From: Onthophagus taurus
Taxonomy: Eukaryota > Arthropoda > Insecta > Coleoptera > Scarabaeidae
Assembly: GCF_036711975.1 (NCBI RefSeq)
Contig: NC_091971.1
Span: forward strand, 23,753,501 to 23,817,500
Length of the DNA stretch: 64,000 bases
Reading direction: 5' to 3'
Shown: positions 12,056-23,800 of the stretch, piece by piece
How positions within the stretch are numbered: the first letter of the stretch is position 1
How the letters are laid out: each line of letters begins with the position of its first letter
The notes under the pieces: generated by a model
Databases searched by the model: none
What the model saw: only the letters and a program-made list of their open reading frames with translations
What the model was told of the DNA's origin: nothing
Made by a program: the position numbers and the translations under genes

Positions 12056-12547
12056 ACTAGTAGTTACATGTTAACCCTCTTAATATCGCTGGGGTTGATC
12101 TACGACGAATGAGAAAAAACACTTAACTAATATTTTTGAATGCACTACAAGTATATTTAACGTCATCAAAATCGATAGGGTGATTTTTAAATAAACCCGA
12201 AAAAATAGGGGTAGTTCGCCCCTTTTAACCCTCTGGTATACGTGTGATACATCAAAAGAAAGCTCTTTTAAAATGAATATCAGCTACAATTTACGAAATT
12301 TTGATAACACTTTTCGTTTTCGAAATATATGCAAAAACGTACTTTTTCTCCATACTTTAAACCCCTATAACTCGCCCCAGGGGCTTTTACCACACGTATA
12401 AAAAAATGTGCGAACCTTATTTTGGCCCATTCTATGACTGTATCAAATTTCATCGAAATCGATGAGACACAGTCGTGACACTTCTCTTGTTAATTATAGT
12501 TGTTATTCAGAATTAGACAGTTGTAATATGTATATTGAACTAAAACT

Positions 12548-12625
12548 AGAACTAGACACATTCGGGTTTAGCCGTGCGTCTCTCAAGACTGCTAAACCCG
12601 AATGTTTCTAATTCTAGTGCTACTG
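12548..12625. repeat. CTAG-rich hairpin repeat, copy at 12.6 kb
   Basis: actagacacattcgggttta, a short loop (gtgcgtctctcaaga), then the complement ctaaacccgaatgtttctaa. The flanks are runs of ctagt/ctaga words. The same hairpin recurs near 27.9, 28.15 and 49.27 kb, and in degraded form near 6.93 kb. Confidence 0.8.
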
Positions 12626-12854
12626 TTAGCTCTTGTTGTACACACCTAATACTGTTTTTACGCGAACTTTCTTACGCAAAATTGATTTAACTCGATTAAA
12701 AAAGATGACTCCAAAAACTATTCGCTCATCATACGTATTCGCAGTATTAGTTTGATAAAAATAAAATAAATTACAAGAGAAAAGATTTATTATAATACAA
12801 ACAGACGTTGTAATATTTCCTTATAAGAAATTACAACGACAATTCATGTGCACA

Positions 12855-13700
12855 TTTTGCACTCCAAAAAGTATTCGCTCAGGTAGTTTTTTAAATCTAG
12901 TAGGCAAATCATCCCAGCTCAATTAAACATGCGTCGTACTAACCCTTCGTTAATTACGTTTTTTTCAAACCAAGCGAATATATTTTTTAAATAAATTAAA
13001 ATGGGTAGAAAATAGTGTGAAACATCTATAGAAGTTAGAAATATTATTATAAGCCTACGTAAAGAAGGCAAATCAACAACGCTGTCAGAACTGGTCGTCC
13101 TCAAAATCTCACTTGTAAAGAAAAGAGAATTGTTGTGAACAAAATTAAAAAAGATCCTAATAAAAGTGCAACAAAAATTGCTATTGTTACCATTCGTAAC
13201 GTCTTGTATGCAGCTGGTTATTATGGTCGAGTTGCCAGAAAGAAAGAAATAAGCAAAATTAATAAACAAAAAAGAAAATTATTCGTTAAAACTTATAAAA
13301 ATAGTAGAAATGAGTACTGGAACAAAGTAATATTTATGGAGAGTAAGTTTAACATTTATGGATGCGACGAATCATGGATCACAAGCAATATATCAACATT
13401 TTGAAAACAAATTTTGGAAGCAGTGCTGTAAAAATGCGACTAAATAACATTTATCCAAGACAATGATCCGAAGCACACAGCCTGGAATACTAAAATGTGG
13501 TTACTCTATAATACTCCAAATTGGATTGAAACCCCTCCACAATCGTCTGACATTAACCCTATTGAAAATTTGTGGAGTTTACTTGAGGCGAACATCAGAT
13601 TAGCTAAATGAAATGGAGGCCCCATCAAATACTAAAATTTAAAAGATAATTTAATTTGTTTTATTAAACCTAAGTGAGCGAATACTTTTTGAGTGCAAAA
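12855..13700 (+). mobile_element. Internally decayed Tc1-like element
   Basis: Inverted ends are TGCACTCCAAAAAGTATTCG near 12858 and cgaatactttttgagtgca near 13696. The interior encodes a frameshifted Tc1 transposase on the plus strand. At about 0.85 kb it is roughly half the usual Tc1 length, so internal deletions are likely. Confidence 0.75.
13001..13611 (+). pseudogene. Tc1-like transposase remnant (several stops and deletions)
   Basis: It starts MGRK then a TAG, followed by SIEVRNIIISLRKEGKS (HTH). The part that normally joins the two HTH domains is deleted near 13080. From 13135 KKDPNKSATKIA and AAGYYGRVARKK are typical of the second HTH region. First acidic motif: IFMESKFNIYG (Asp replaced). 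Then a large deletion, ITFIQDNDPKHTAWNTK-like text after a frameshift, and DINPIENLWSLLE near 13560 with the Glu retained. Clearly inactive. Confidence 0.85.
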
Positions 13701-13859
13701 ATTTGAGTTTAATTGTTTATAATACAGTCGTACAGTTATACTCAAGACTTTCCTACTTTGGTAATACTACTCTATTTTACCACATTCTGCATAGGGGATT
13801 TACCGAAAGAGACCGGACGAAAAAATATCCTTGTGAATTCAATCAATACACGTCCTGAG

Positions 13860-14080
13860 TTCGCTTCAGATCGTTTCAGACGTCGTTCGCGTCAATACAT
13901 TTCGATGAAACGGAATTTTAGAAATAAAAAGTTGAAAATGATTAAAAGAAAAGGTGACCGCAAGATAGAACAAGGTTCGAAAAGAAGAAAAACGATTACT
14001 TTTGCTAAAAAACTGAAGATTATTGAAAGGGCTGAGAAAGGTGAAAAACTAGCGGAAATAGGAAGACAGTAAAATCAAAA
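13860..14080 (+). pseudogene. CENP-B/pogo-type HTH fragment
   Basis: The frame reads RRKTITFAKKLKIIERAEKG and then EKLAEIGRQ before a stop at 14070-14072. This is the start of a pogo/jerky-type N-terminal HTH (psq/CENP-B class). Downstream to about 14230, frameshifted text resembles the region after that domain. It lies between two Tc1-like elements and has no catalytic domain here. Confidence 0.6.
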
Positions 14081-14270
14081 GAATGTTTGAAGTGTTATGT
14101 TAAAGATGCGGTAAATTTTCAACAAACTTCAGGTACTCGTATACGTTCCAATGCGATGGAAGAAATGGAGGGGATTTTGAAAAAATTAATGAAATTGGAT
14201 CGCCGATGTACGTTAATGCGGATGGCAAATGTACGTTGTACGAACACGAGGTCATAAAACGTCTTGTACG

Positions 14271-15775
14271 TACACTCAGCAGCAGAAATCTGCGTACAAC
14301 GAACGTACGAATACTTTAAGCTGTAAAAAAATAGTGATAGTCTAATGTGATAAACTTCAACTCATATTTTTTCTGTATGTTAACAATATATAAATATAAA
14401 TCAATAAAATATAAACATTACTTAATAAAATTAAAAAATACTATGCAAAAATCTGCGTACAGAGCAAAGCGACTAGTGTAAACCGGTTTTGTAAATAGGT
14501 GTTTCCGATTTTAACAACAAAACAGTTGATTTCAATTGCATTAGTAGAGAATTGGAAGCTAAAAGTTAGAATGGAGACAAAAGGAAAAGAAATTGAAGTT
14601 GGAGAAAGAAAGATTATTGTAAAGCTATGGAAAGAGGGAAAAACTCTACGAGAAATAGGAGTAACTGTAGGCAGATCATATTCCTCTATTCAAAGAGTCA
14701 TTAATAACTACAAAAACACTGGAGACTACGTCTCACGACCGCGAACAGGTCGACCATCCCTTCTAACATACCGAAAAGAGCGAAGCATTGTGCAGCAGGT
14801 ACGAAAAGAACCTAGGCTGACAGCAACAAATATAGCAGAAAATGTACAACAGCAGTTTCATAAGACAATCAGCAAAGATACAGTGAGAAGAATATTATCA
14901 AAGGCCAACTACCACAGTCACGTTGCACGAAAAAAACCATTTGTATCAGATGTCAATCGAAAGAAGCGGATCGCCTTTGCTAAAGAACACCTAAATAAAC
15001 CTATAGAGTTCTGGGAGAAGGTTCTTTTTACAGATGAGAGTAAATTTTGCATCTTCGGCATTAAAGGAAAACAAGTTGTGCGGAGAAAACCAGGTACTGC
15101 TCTTGATCCTTAAAACTTAAAAGCTGCTGTAAAAACAAACATGGAGGTGGCGGAGTGATGGTATGGGGGTGTATGTGCGCCAAAGGAGTAGGAAAATTAG
15201 CATTTATAACTATAACATCCACAATGGACTATAAACTATATATAGACATTTTAAAGGAAAATTTAAAGCCAAGCACCGACAACTTGGGTTTGGGGTCCGA
15301 ATACATTTTTCAACAAGACAACGACTCTAAACATTGTGCCCACAATACCAAACTTTGGCTGCTGTATAGCACCCCAAGACAATTGAAAACACCCCCGGAC
15401 TTAAATCCGATTGAACACTTGTGGGATTTATTGGAACGCAGGATTCGTTAACATAATATAACATCGAAGGAAGTGCTAAAAAGTGTTATGATTGACGAAT
15501 GTCATTAAACGTAAGGGTTATCCGACCTCCTACTAATATATTTTTTATAGAAGTCGCCTTGCTCTGTACGCAGATTTTTGCATAGGCATTATTTGAAGTA
15601 TATTGGTTTAAATTTTTTTTATTAAGTAATGTTTATATTTTGTTAATAAATTTATATATTGTTAACATACAGAAAAAATATGAGTTGAAGTTTATCGCAT
15701 TAGATTATAACTATTTTTTACCGCTTAAAGCATTCTACGTTCGTTGTACGCAGACTTCTGCTGCTGAGTGTATCT
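14271..15775 (+). mobile_element. Tc1-like element with about 210-bp inverted repeats
   Basis: Ends TACACTCAGCAGCAGAAATC (14271) and its near complement ending TGCTGCTGAGTGTA (about 15772). The arms continue to ctatgcaaaaatctgcgtac (about 14442) and gtacgcagatttttgcatag (about 15584), giving long inverted repeats. A TA lies at each outer edge. The element carries a nearly complete transposase on the plus strand. Confidence 0.88.
14571..15508 (+). pseudogene. Tc1-like transposase, nearly complete
   Basis: The start METKGKEIEVGERKIIVKLW leads into a paired HTH region (REIGVTVGRSYSSIQRVI, then GRPSLLTYRKER, then KANYHSHVARKKPFV). First Asp in LFTDESKFCIFG; a TAA at 15111-15113 and a frameshift fall in the usual KHGGG segment; the frame resumes at 15155 (MVWGCMCAKGVGKLAF). 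Second Asp in FQQDNDSKH and Glu in DLNPIEHLW. Only 31 residues separate these two instead of 34, so three residues (normally around PPQSP) are lost. A further stop lies at 15449-15451. Not active as it stands. Confidence 0.88.
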
Positions 15776-15917
15776 GCGAGCGTACGTTAAGCGGGCGTTG
15801 ACTGTATTTGTATTATTTTGATTTGTATTACAAATCTTTTCTATTGTAATTTATTTTATTTTTATCAAAGTAATAGTGCGAATACACATACGAATAGTTT
15901 TTGGAGTCACTGTATGT

Positions 15918-16174
15918 ATTTCATCCCTTTTTACGCGATTTAACTTGATTTAACACGATTTAAGGAATTTTAACGTAGAATAATTTTCACACTAAAATTC
16001 CGTGTATGTGCAAACAAGCGAAATCGGTATCTGAGAATCTCCAAACTGTACGCGTACGCATCAATATGGACTTACAGGGGATATCCCTAATTTTATATCA
16101 TCACACATCAGTTTTAACTAAAGTAACTTACGAGCAGAGCTGAGCAGTACCCGGATAAAAATACTCAAAAATGT
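15918..16174. other. Spacer between the Tc1 cluster and the 16.2-kb MITE
   Basis: Short degenerate words such as cgatttaacttgatttaaca repeat near 15940. No coding signal or element ends recognised. Confidence 0.35.
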
Positions 16175-16862
16175 ACAGAGTGTTAAATAATTATCGTACC
16201 CGACGTCCAAGGTTTATTATATAAGAGGTTGTCTAGATTCGTACGCAACCATATTGCGCATTACGTCACATGTGGAAAATAATACCGCCAACCAATTCAA
16301 ATTAAACAAATGCACGGAGCACCACATGGCCATGAGGTTGCGTGCGCAATCCGTAATCGCTTACGTCACGAAACACTCCCGCTCTTGCCCATCGCCCACA
16401 AACTAAAACAAAGTATTGCAGCAAGGTCTATAGAACACAAGGTTACCTAATTCCCTATGTGTCTGTAGTATCGATTATTACCCCGCAGATTGACGTCATT
16501 GGTTCGATACAGTCAGAGTAAAATATAACCTATACGTGCCTATACTGTGGTACAGTCTATATAAAATATTTAAACCTTGCATCGTGTTGTGTTATTCATA
16601 GAATCAGCTACGTCACTGACCCACCTTGCCTCTCAGAGAAGGAGAATCGGCATTGGGTAACCTGATGTTCTATAGTTCTTGGTATTGCAGCATAGGTACT
16701 TAGACAACCTTTAATATATAAACCTTGCCCGACGTCATCATTGCAAATATGCAACCAACATCACAATGCAATACGCAAATATTGCAATACCAATACTGTG
16801 ATATTGGTTGCATACTTGCAATGATGACGTCGGGTACGATAATTAATTAACACTCTGTACTC
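16175..16862. mobile_element. MITE-like element with a strong subterminal palindrome
   Basis: Ends acagagtgttaaataattat (about 16177) and attaattaacactctgta (about 16860); both carry the subterminal word cgtacccgacgtc or its complement. Near the right end cgacgtcatcattgcaaata (16731) pairs with tgcaatgatgacgtcg (16821), and between them tatgcaaccaa pairs with ttggttgcata, making a hairpin with arms of about 40 bp. gaacacaaggttacc near 16432 and gggtaacctgatgttc near 16656 form another inverted pair. No coding sequence. Confidence 0.65.
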
Positions 16863-17440
16863 TGTCTATATTTTGGAATACCCGATACCCGGTACCTAGT
16901 ACATTGGAATCAATTGTACTCGATACCCAATCGATCGTCAAATACTCTCTATTAGTACCCAATACCCGCATCGTATTTGAGTACATTATTCTCAGGTACT
17001 TCAACAAGTTTGAGCTTATCTGAATTTGCAGAGTATACTCGCCGCGCAGCGCTTAAACAGATTTGTGTTTCTTTCGCCTTATTAGTTATTGAACAACGTT
17101 CGGCGGACGAGATCACAACTACAAGAACCAGTCAGAGAAGGTTAAAAGTTTTGCGGGGTGGTTTTACGTAACTATTATTATTGTGTATGGGAAATATAGT
17201 TTAAAGAGTTGATAATTTTAAGGCTTTTTTGAAACAAATTGAAATATTGGATTGAATTGCATTTTTATATTTCATTCATCTAATCTTCTGTATGATCTTC
17301 ATCTAGTGCATGGCTTGTCTTGTTAATTTTTTATTTTTGGGATTCTTCTGTAACCAAGAATTCTTTTCTTCCCAATGGTATTCGTTATAGTCTGATTTTT
17401 GGAAACATTTTTATATTGTATTTCTTTACTTATAGGTAGG
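16863..17440. other. Unassigned AT-rich stretch
   Basis: Contains repeated gtaccc/gggtac words around 16880-16970 and then AT-rich DNA. The ctttacttatag at about 17434 looks like a splice acceptor for the hAT-related frame that follows, but it is not proven. No gene recognised. Confidence 0.35.
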
Positions 17441-18053
17441 ACCATGCAGATTTCAAGTGATGCAGAACCAGATCCTTTCCATAATTCATCAGAAAACGAT
17501 GAAGACTATGTCTCTAGGACTAAAAAGCCATCTGTATCCGCCGAAATATCACACTATTGTAAAAATATTCAGCCATCGACTACAACTTCTAGGGACAATG
17601 AAAGCATGCATTCCCACTACTACATCCACATCTTTATCAACTATGACTAGTAATATTGAAAAGTGCAAGAACACCCCAATGCTGGACGGACCATTTCCCA
17701 CTATTTTTCAACCATTTTTCTTGGTTGAAACGTGTGACAAGAATTTGCAGTCGAAGCTCTGTGTCAATTATGTTTTCTTTCAAAAACGATTATTAAAGGC
17801 TCTGCCGAAAGTACGACAAATTTTGTTAAGCACAGCAAAAAGAGTGCATGGAAACAAATCCTACAACGACTTCTGAGTCATGAATCCAAAAAGTGTGGTC
17901 ACGCAGAAGGAGTTTGAAAAAAAGAATATTGTATTTCATTATTAACACTATGTCCCTTATGTCAATCATCGAAAATAAAAGCAAGACTATGTTTGTAGCA
18001 CCGCTGACATATGGTCCACCAAGACAAGAAGTTTCATGAGTGTTACATTGCAC
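17441..18053 (+). pseudogene. hAT transposase remnant, 5' portion
   Basis: The frame opens at 17441 (GRTMQISSDAEPDPFHNSSE) after a possible splice acceptor. Text continues through frameshifts to 17990-18053, where CSTADIWSTKTRSFMSVTLH matches the conserved TTADIWS..RRSYLGVT block of hAT transposases (BED-finger family). At that point a 2.2-kb foldback interrupts it, and hAT-like coding text resumes at 20237. Several stops and frameshifts show long decay. The 5' acidic/Ser-rich part is not diagnostic. Confidence 0.65.
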
Positions 18054-18109
18054 TACTATCCGTGCAAAAAGTCAAGGCCCCTCACTTTAGAGATCGATAT
18101 CTTCGTAAG

Positions 18110-19080
18110 TAAACATTCCTGCGTATCACATGTTAATTTGGAAATTTTCGGGTCCGCGGTTTTTCTTTTATCGCGAGTTAAGTGAAAGAAGTACCCAATT
18201 TTTGAGAGTGCCAGCAACTTTGTCTACTTTTGGATTTTTGTTCTCCAAAACTATTTGACGAAAAAATTTCAAATTTGAACTGGTGGTAAACCGATGTGTT
18301 CTTAATGTGGGGCATATTTTATTTTTTCGATATTCTATATGGTTTCGCGGAAAATCGCGGTTTAGTAGGATGCGATTGTTTCGAAAACGACCAAAATATG
18401 TCAAATAATGTCGGTTGTCGGATTCCGTTATCAGTTTTTCAAAATTAGAGCTCCCTAATTTTTTAAGAGATTTAATGGAATTACAAATTAAAGAGAAACA
18501 GAAATAAGCTATGCGGGAAGAGAAGGGTTCCGTCCAATCGGAACAGATGGTGCGTCCCAGACAGTACGTCACGACTTTATCTTACCTACATAAAGAAATA
18601 AGGCGCGTCCTGTCTGGGACACACCATCTGTTTCGATTGGACGGAACCCCCGTCACCCCGCACAGATTACTTCTGTTTCTCTTTAATTTGTAATTCTATT
18701 AAATCGCTCTTAAAAAATTAGGGAGCTCTAATTTTGAAAAACTGATAACGGAATCCGACAACCGACATTATTTGGTCAAATCCGCGAGGAAATCCACCCA
18801 GCCATTTTCGACATAACGGTGTCTTACGAAACCGCGATTTTCCGCGAAACTGTATGGAACATCAAAATACTAAAATATGCCACTCATTAAGAACACATCA
18901 GGCTACCACCTGTTCAAAATTCAAATTGTTTCCTACGATAGTTTTCGAGAAAAAAAAACGCTAAGTTGACAAAGTTGCCAGTACCGTAAAAAATCGGGTA
19001 CTTTTTTCATTTCACTCGCGATAAAAAGAAAACCGTGGATCCGAAAATTTTCAAATTAACATACACACCCGGTATGTTAA
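18110..19080. mobile_element. Compact foldback, arms about 450 bp
   Basis: Left arm starts tgttaatttggaaattttcg and right arm ends cgaaaattttcaaattaaca. The symmetrical centre is strong: gggttccgtccaatcggaac (18525) and gttccgtccaatcg complement at about 18632-18649, with gtgcgtcccagacag / ctgtctgggac next to a 45-bp loop. A 58-bp stretch near 18781-18838 is present only in the right arm. The reading frames inside are mirror images, so none is likely to be a gene. Confidence 0.75.
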
Positions 19081-19090
19081 TTTGAAAATT

Positions 19091-20116
19091 TCCCTCAGAA
19101 GTGGCTCACCCCCGTATTTTTTTTTATTATTAGTGATATAAGAAAACCATTTAGAGTGCATAATTAGGCCATTAAAACGGATTATACATAAAATATACGA
19201 TACATGAAGATACGACATGAAATCACACTCTTTGTACTTCCGGTTATACCGGATGTGAGTACTAATTTCGCTATTTTTTTAAATCTATAAATTTTTTTTC
19301 TTCAGTTGAGTATACAGCATAAATTCACATAACTTTTACTTGAAAAAATTTACACGATCACTTATAATTTTTGAAAAAAGAAGTTATTTTTGTTGTTTTT
19401 CAACATTTTAGTATCTTCGAGAGACAAACCGGTTCTTTCTCACATTTCTAATTATTCCTATCTTTTTACCTTCCAGATCACCTGACCTCACACCTTTAGA
19501 TTTTTTTTTATGTGGCAAAATCAAAAATGAGGTATGTAATACACCTGTAAGATCTTGTGAGGTATTAGAAAATCGTGTTAGAAACTGTATTACTCAAATA
19601 TCTCCGCAGGAATTACGTCGAGTTGTTAGATCGACAATACGGAAGATACAATTATGGTAAAATCGAGGAATTTGTACTTATAAATTGAATTAAATTTACT
19701 TGTTGTTTCGAGTTTTTCTTTTAAAACTAATTTAATACAACTGTTAATTTACACCATTATTAAAAAAGAACCACTGACTAAAGCATAGCAGTGATCATTG
19801 CTCGAGAAATACCAAATGAAGAGGAACATAACGTAGTTTATACTATTAACCTAGCTACTATGCGATCGTGAAAATTTTTTCATGTAAAAGTTATGTGAAA
19901 TTATGTTGTCTGCCAAATTGAAGAAGAAAAAATTATAGATTTAAAAAAATAGCGAAATTAGTACTCACTTCCGGTTATACCGGAAAACACAAAGAAAATA
20001 ATTTCCTGTCGTAATAATCCGTTTTAACGGTCTAATTATGCATTCCAAATGGTTTTCTTATATGACTAATAATAAAAAAAAATATGGGGGTGAGCCTCTT
20101 TTGAGGGACACCCGGT
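19091..20116. mobile_element. MITE family B, copy 2, with transposase remnant
   Basis: The left end is truncated (starts tccctcagaagtggctcacc; the normal accgggtg prefix is missing). The right end is normal (ttgagggacacccggt). It is longer than the 611-bp copy because it retains a transposase C-terminus. The left truncation joins repeated foldback text (tatgttaatttgaaaatt), so a recombination or insertion took place at that edge. Confidence 0.8.
19477..19661 (+). pseudogene. IS630/Tc1/mariner transposase C-terminus in MITE-B copy 2
   Basis: The open frame reads RSPDLTPLDFFLCGKIKNEV, then CNTPVRSCEVLENRVRNCIT, then QELRRVVRSTIRKIQLW and a stop. The PDLTPLDFFLWG..K..V block is the third acidic-residue region of insect mariner-like transposases (last Asp/Glu region of the DDE fold). 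Only about 60 residues remain. The same fragment, more damaged, is in the copy at 47366-48750, identifying the family that made MITE B. Confidence 0.8.
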
Positions 20117-20236
20117 ATGTTACGTAGTAAAAATGTTCAGTGTTTACAACAAACTTTGTCGCAATTTTTTTTATCGAGCGGTGGCGAAAATATCGATCTC
20201 TAAATTGAGAGCCCTTGACTTTTTGCACGAATAGTA

Positions 20237-20370
20237 GATAGACGCAAACTTGGAGAGAAAGTCAGTAACTTTAGCTTGCAAAAGATTCTCTGGCATCCAT
20301 GTCTACAAGAACATTGAAGAAATCCTTGAAAACATCAATTTGAATAAGTTTTACTCACAACAGTTTTAAA
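20237..20370 (+). pseudogene. hAT transposase remnant, resumed after the foldback
   Basis: After a frameshift, the text KRFSGIHVYKNIEEILENIN follows SNFSLQ-like residues, as in the hAT block that follows the ADIWS motif (A..RF.G.H.Y..I...I..I). It continues the pseudogene that ends at 18053. Short, with decay on both sides. Confidence 0.55.
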
Positions 20371-20821
20371 TAAAAGCAAATTAAGAAAAATGAATTTACC
20401 CACTTTAATCACAATTGTTTAGCCCATTCTTCTGAGCCTATTCATCCCTTACTTTCATATAAATACCATATCAATTTTTACGTAAAATTTTTAAGAACGT
20501 TTGTCGTGTAAAAACAGAATTGAGTATATTGTTATTGAACTAACACTACAATTAGTAAATTCGGGGCTAAACTTGATTAAGATTTTTCTCTTATACTATG
20601 AACCATATTAAGTCTCAAACTAACAACATTACAAAACACGAATACAATAAATTAAGCATTTGGTAATTCAAAGTGTGAAATAGTACTTGCCTACCCACCC
20701 ATGTAGCAGTTCTCTTAGATTTTACCGTCCTTGTCTTAATAAGAATAACATCTAATCTTTCTATATAGTATTATTGAACGTCTAATTTTTTTCGTTTCTT
20801 TAATTATCACTTAAAGCAATC
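20371..20821. other. Downstream flank of jub
   Basis: AT-rich, no coding signal. It should contain the jub 3' UTR on the minus strand; no single poly(A) signal stands out. Confidence 0.4.
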
Positions 20822-23800
20822 TTATCCAGTATATTGATATGTAGCTGAAACTGAATGCATTTGCCTTGGAGTATGTTGTAATCGGTTAATATGACAACTA
20901 CGACACATTAAGCGTCCTTCCAAAGGATAACAACGCTTATCTGGTTCATCAGTAAGTTGCATTCCACATTCTTCGCATATGTAACAATCGACATGGAAAT
21001 CTTTATCCATTGAAACAACACGAACGGTTTCTTCTGTACCCTCAACAGGAGTTATACCTTTAATTTAAAACAAAATTAGTGATTAATTAATTTCTTGTTG
21101 TTTTTTTACCTTTTCCGCATGATGCACATTTTGGGGCAAACATCCTATGGTAATCATTGACACAATAAATTTTATTATCAACATCCACGGTAAATGGGAC
21201 TCCATCGAGACATTCGTTACAAACGCAACAACGAAAACAACCTGGGTGATAAGATTTGCCCATTGCTTGAAGAATCTAAAAAGAATATTTAATCAAGAAA
21301 TGTTAAAAAATGAGGTTGTAATTTACCATATCCATGATTAGGTGTCCACAAATAGCGCATTTTTCGGCGGTTTGTTGAAATCCGGAGTACTTCAAAAATA
21401 GGAATTTCAAAAAAAGTTAATGTTTAAAAAATGTTAGGTTAGTAAATTTGACATTAAAAAATTTTAAGGTTAAGTTTTAATTACTTTTAATTTCTTTTTT
21501 ATTTTTCGAACTTTTTTGTTACTTACCAAATAATCTTCTTCGCAATAAACTCGACCATGAACGTTATAGAAAGCTTTTCCGCGTAAAGCTCGGCCGCAAG
21601 AACAACAAATAAAGCAGTTGGTGTGGTACAAATTGCCCATTGCTTGACACGCTTGACCAGCTCCCGTTACTTTTTCGCCACAAGTATGACAAATACCTAA
21701 ACATTTATTTCAGGAATTAGTACTTACATCATTTTAAAAATAAGTGCAGTAAAACCTCGATATAACTTCGGATATAAGGGACAAAATATTTTTAATTCAT
21801 ACTATTAATATTAACGCGTGTGAAGTTGGCCATAGATTTCAGCCATAGATTTTAAACTGAAAAAAATTCGTGATCGGGGTATTTAATCGATCTAATTTCA
21901 ACAGCATCGTACTCCTGGTGGCCTCTTGCTTCAGATTCGAAATAGTATACAGGTGCCCATTATGTATGGAATATAGTATATATCTTGATAGGTATCAACT
22001 TCATAAAAAAACATTTTATACAAAAGTTGTTTAATATTTTATTTGCCATAATAAGACAGCATTCAATTGTTTTTATTTCAGAAAACAAATGAGCAACGAA
22101 TAACACTTGAAGTTTTTTAAATGGCAATGTACCCTTTCGTTAGGCTCATTTGATAGAGATTTCTTTTCTCTTTACGATGACGTAAAATTTTAGTACCCTT
22201 GTATCAGAAAATTTTTGAAAACATGTAAAAATTGCTCAAAAATTGCTTTTTAAATTCTCTCAAAAATAAAATAAATTTTGACAAAGTAGGAAAATAGGTA
22301 TGTAGCAGTTGGTAACACCCTAACACTTGAAAATAGAAATTTGAATTGACAATTAGAAACTGTCAAAACACAAAATATATTCACCTGACAAACATGTTTC
22401 ATGTACACCACCCAAAATAAGAGAAATTGCTCAGAGTTCAATGTCCTCATCATTGTGAACCTTGTATTCGATGCTAAGAACGTATTTAAACATCCATAGA
22501 CAAACATTGTCATTGACAACTAGTAAAATTAATGACCCAATGTCACCAACATGAACTGGTTCCATAAAATGTTACTAAAATCTCATTACAGCATCGGATG
22601 CTGTAAGGAGTCTCATTACAGTACCCGTTTGAGTACTGTTATAGCTTTCATTACCGTCGCGAATTACAAAAAGAAAATTTTCCTAACCATTTCTTATACA
22701 GGGTGATTCAAAAAATCGCTGACAGACTTCTAGAGTAGATAATACAAGAAAAATTAAGATGACTAGTCTTAATATACATGTGGCCGGAAATGCCTCGTTG
22801 GCGAGATATAGAGGATGAAAGTTTCTTTAAAATTAAACATTATCTGCAATAAAAACCACTCTTTTAAAAATATTGTATACACCATTGCTCTCTACGCGTG
22901 TAAAGTGGTCAATTATCTATCAATTGGTCTCTTACAAAACTTTGATCAAAGCAATAGTTTTTAAGAAAAACACGTTTGTAGAAAATTTGTTAATTCAATC
23001 AAAAACTGTTGCTTTAATCAAAGTTTTGTAAGAGACCAATTTATAGATAATTGATCACTTTACACGAAAAAATTGCCCGTTTGACAAAATTAGTAGTGAA
23101 GTTGAAAATATTTTTAAAAAGTGCTTTTTATTGCAGATAATGTTTAATTTTAAAGAAACTTTGACCCACTATATCTCGTTAAGGAGGCATTTGCGACCAC
23201 ATGTATATTAAGACTTTTCATCTTAATTTTTGATGTATTACCTGCCCTAGAAGTCTGTCAGTGGTTTTTTGAATCATCCTGTATTCCGGAAAAATCGATT
23301 CATCTTCAAACATAAGCAAATGTCGACCTGTTCGGGGTTTCTAATCGATCTCATTTCAACGGCATTATATTCCCGGTCGCTTCTTGTTTCAGAATCAAAA
23401 AGAAAATTTTCCTAACCATTTCTTATATTCCGGGAAAATCCTTTTTGCTTCAAACAATCGCCAATCCAACAATCAATTGTTTATAATAAATAATAAGTTT
23501 GTGCTTTTCTAGTTTCAATAGTCATTGGATAAAAATAAAACTGGCTGATCTTCAACATTTGCTACCATTAGCATCCAATGACTACTGCGTAATATAGGGA
23601 AAAAATATTTTTGGAATTTGCTAATTGTTTTTGGTAAAAACCCGTTCATAATATTTTCTACTTCTCCCTGACAAAATATTTTAATATTTTTATCCTTTGA
23701 TAAAAATATTAAAATTGCTTATGGCTGTCTAGAACGTTTGGTCACTTTACTATAGCACGTTACCTTTTCGAAACTTGGAAGTACCATAACTTCATTTCTT

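Larger units (their letters stand above)
6887..12650. mobile_element. Large foldback complex with nested insertions
   Basis: Reverse-complementary arms pair from the outside in. 6990-7150 pairs with about 12330-12490 (gtgtcacgactgtgtctcac/gtgagacacagtcgtgacac-like words). 8975-9215 pairs with 12055-12310 (gatctacgacgaatgagaaa). 9700-10085 pairs with 10850-11390. The left arm is broken by the foldback at 7160-8970, which is absent from the right arm. The centre holds a pogo-type transposase remnant. The whole is about 5.7 kb. Outer ends are blurred by the CTAG-rich hairpin repeat. Confidence 0.75.
12706..15917. mobile_element. Outer TIR element of a nested Tc1-like cluster
   Basis: tgactccaaaaactattcg at 12706 and cgaatagtttttggagtca near 15913 are inverted ends. 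The similarity continues inward about 90 bp (cgaatac/gtattcg, ataaaataaattacaa, aaagatt words). Between these ends lie two further Tc1-like elements and a CENP-B-type HTH fragment, so the outer element looks like a shell opened by later insertions. Confidence 0.65.
18054..20236. mobile_element. Foldback element interrupting the hAT remnant
   Basis: Ends TACTATCCGTGCAAAAAGTC at 18054 and gactttttgcacgaatagta at 20236, followed inward by the paired words ctttagagatcgatatcttcg and tatcgatctctaaattgaga. Inside lie a near-perfect foldback (18110-19080) and a truncated MITE family B copy (19091-20116). The same left end occurs at 53100. Confidence 0.75.

Noticed and set aside
16977-17171. Open frame near the 17-kb hAT remnant as a gene.
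   Set aside because: No domain or conserved motif; surrounded by repeats.
18511-18693. Open frame across the centre of the 18-kb foldback.
   Set aside because: It spans a palindrome and mirrors the opposite strand; no domain.
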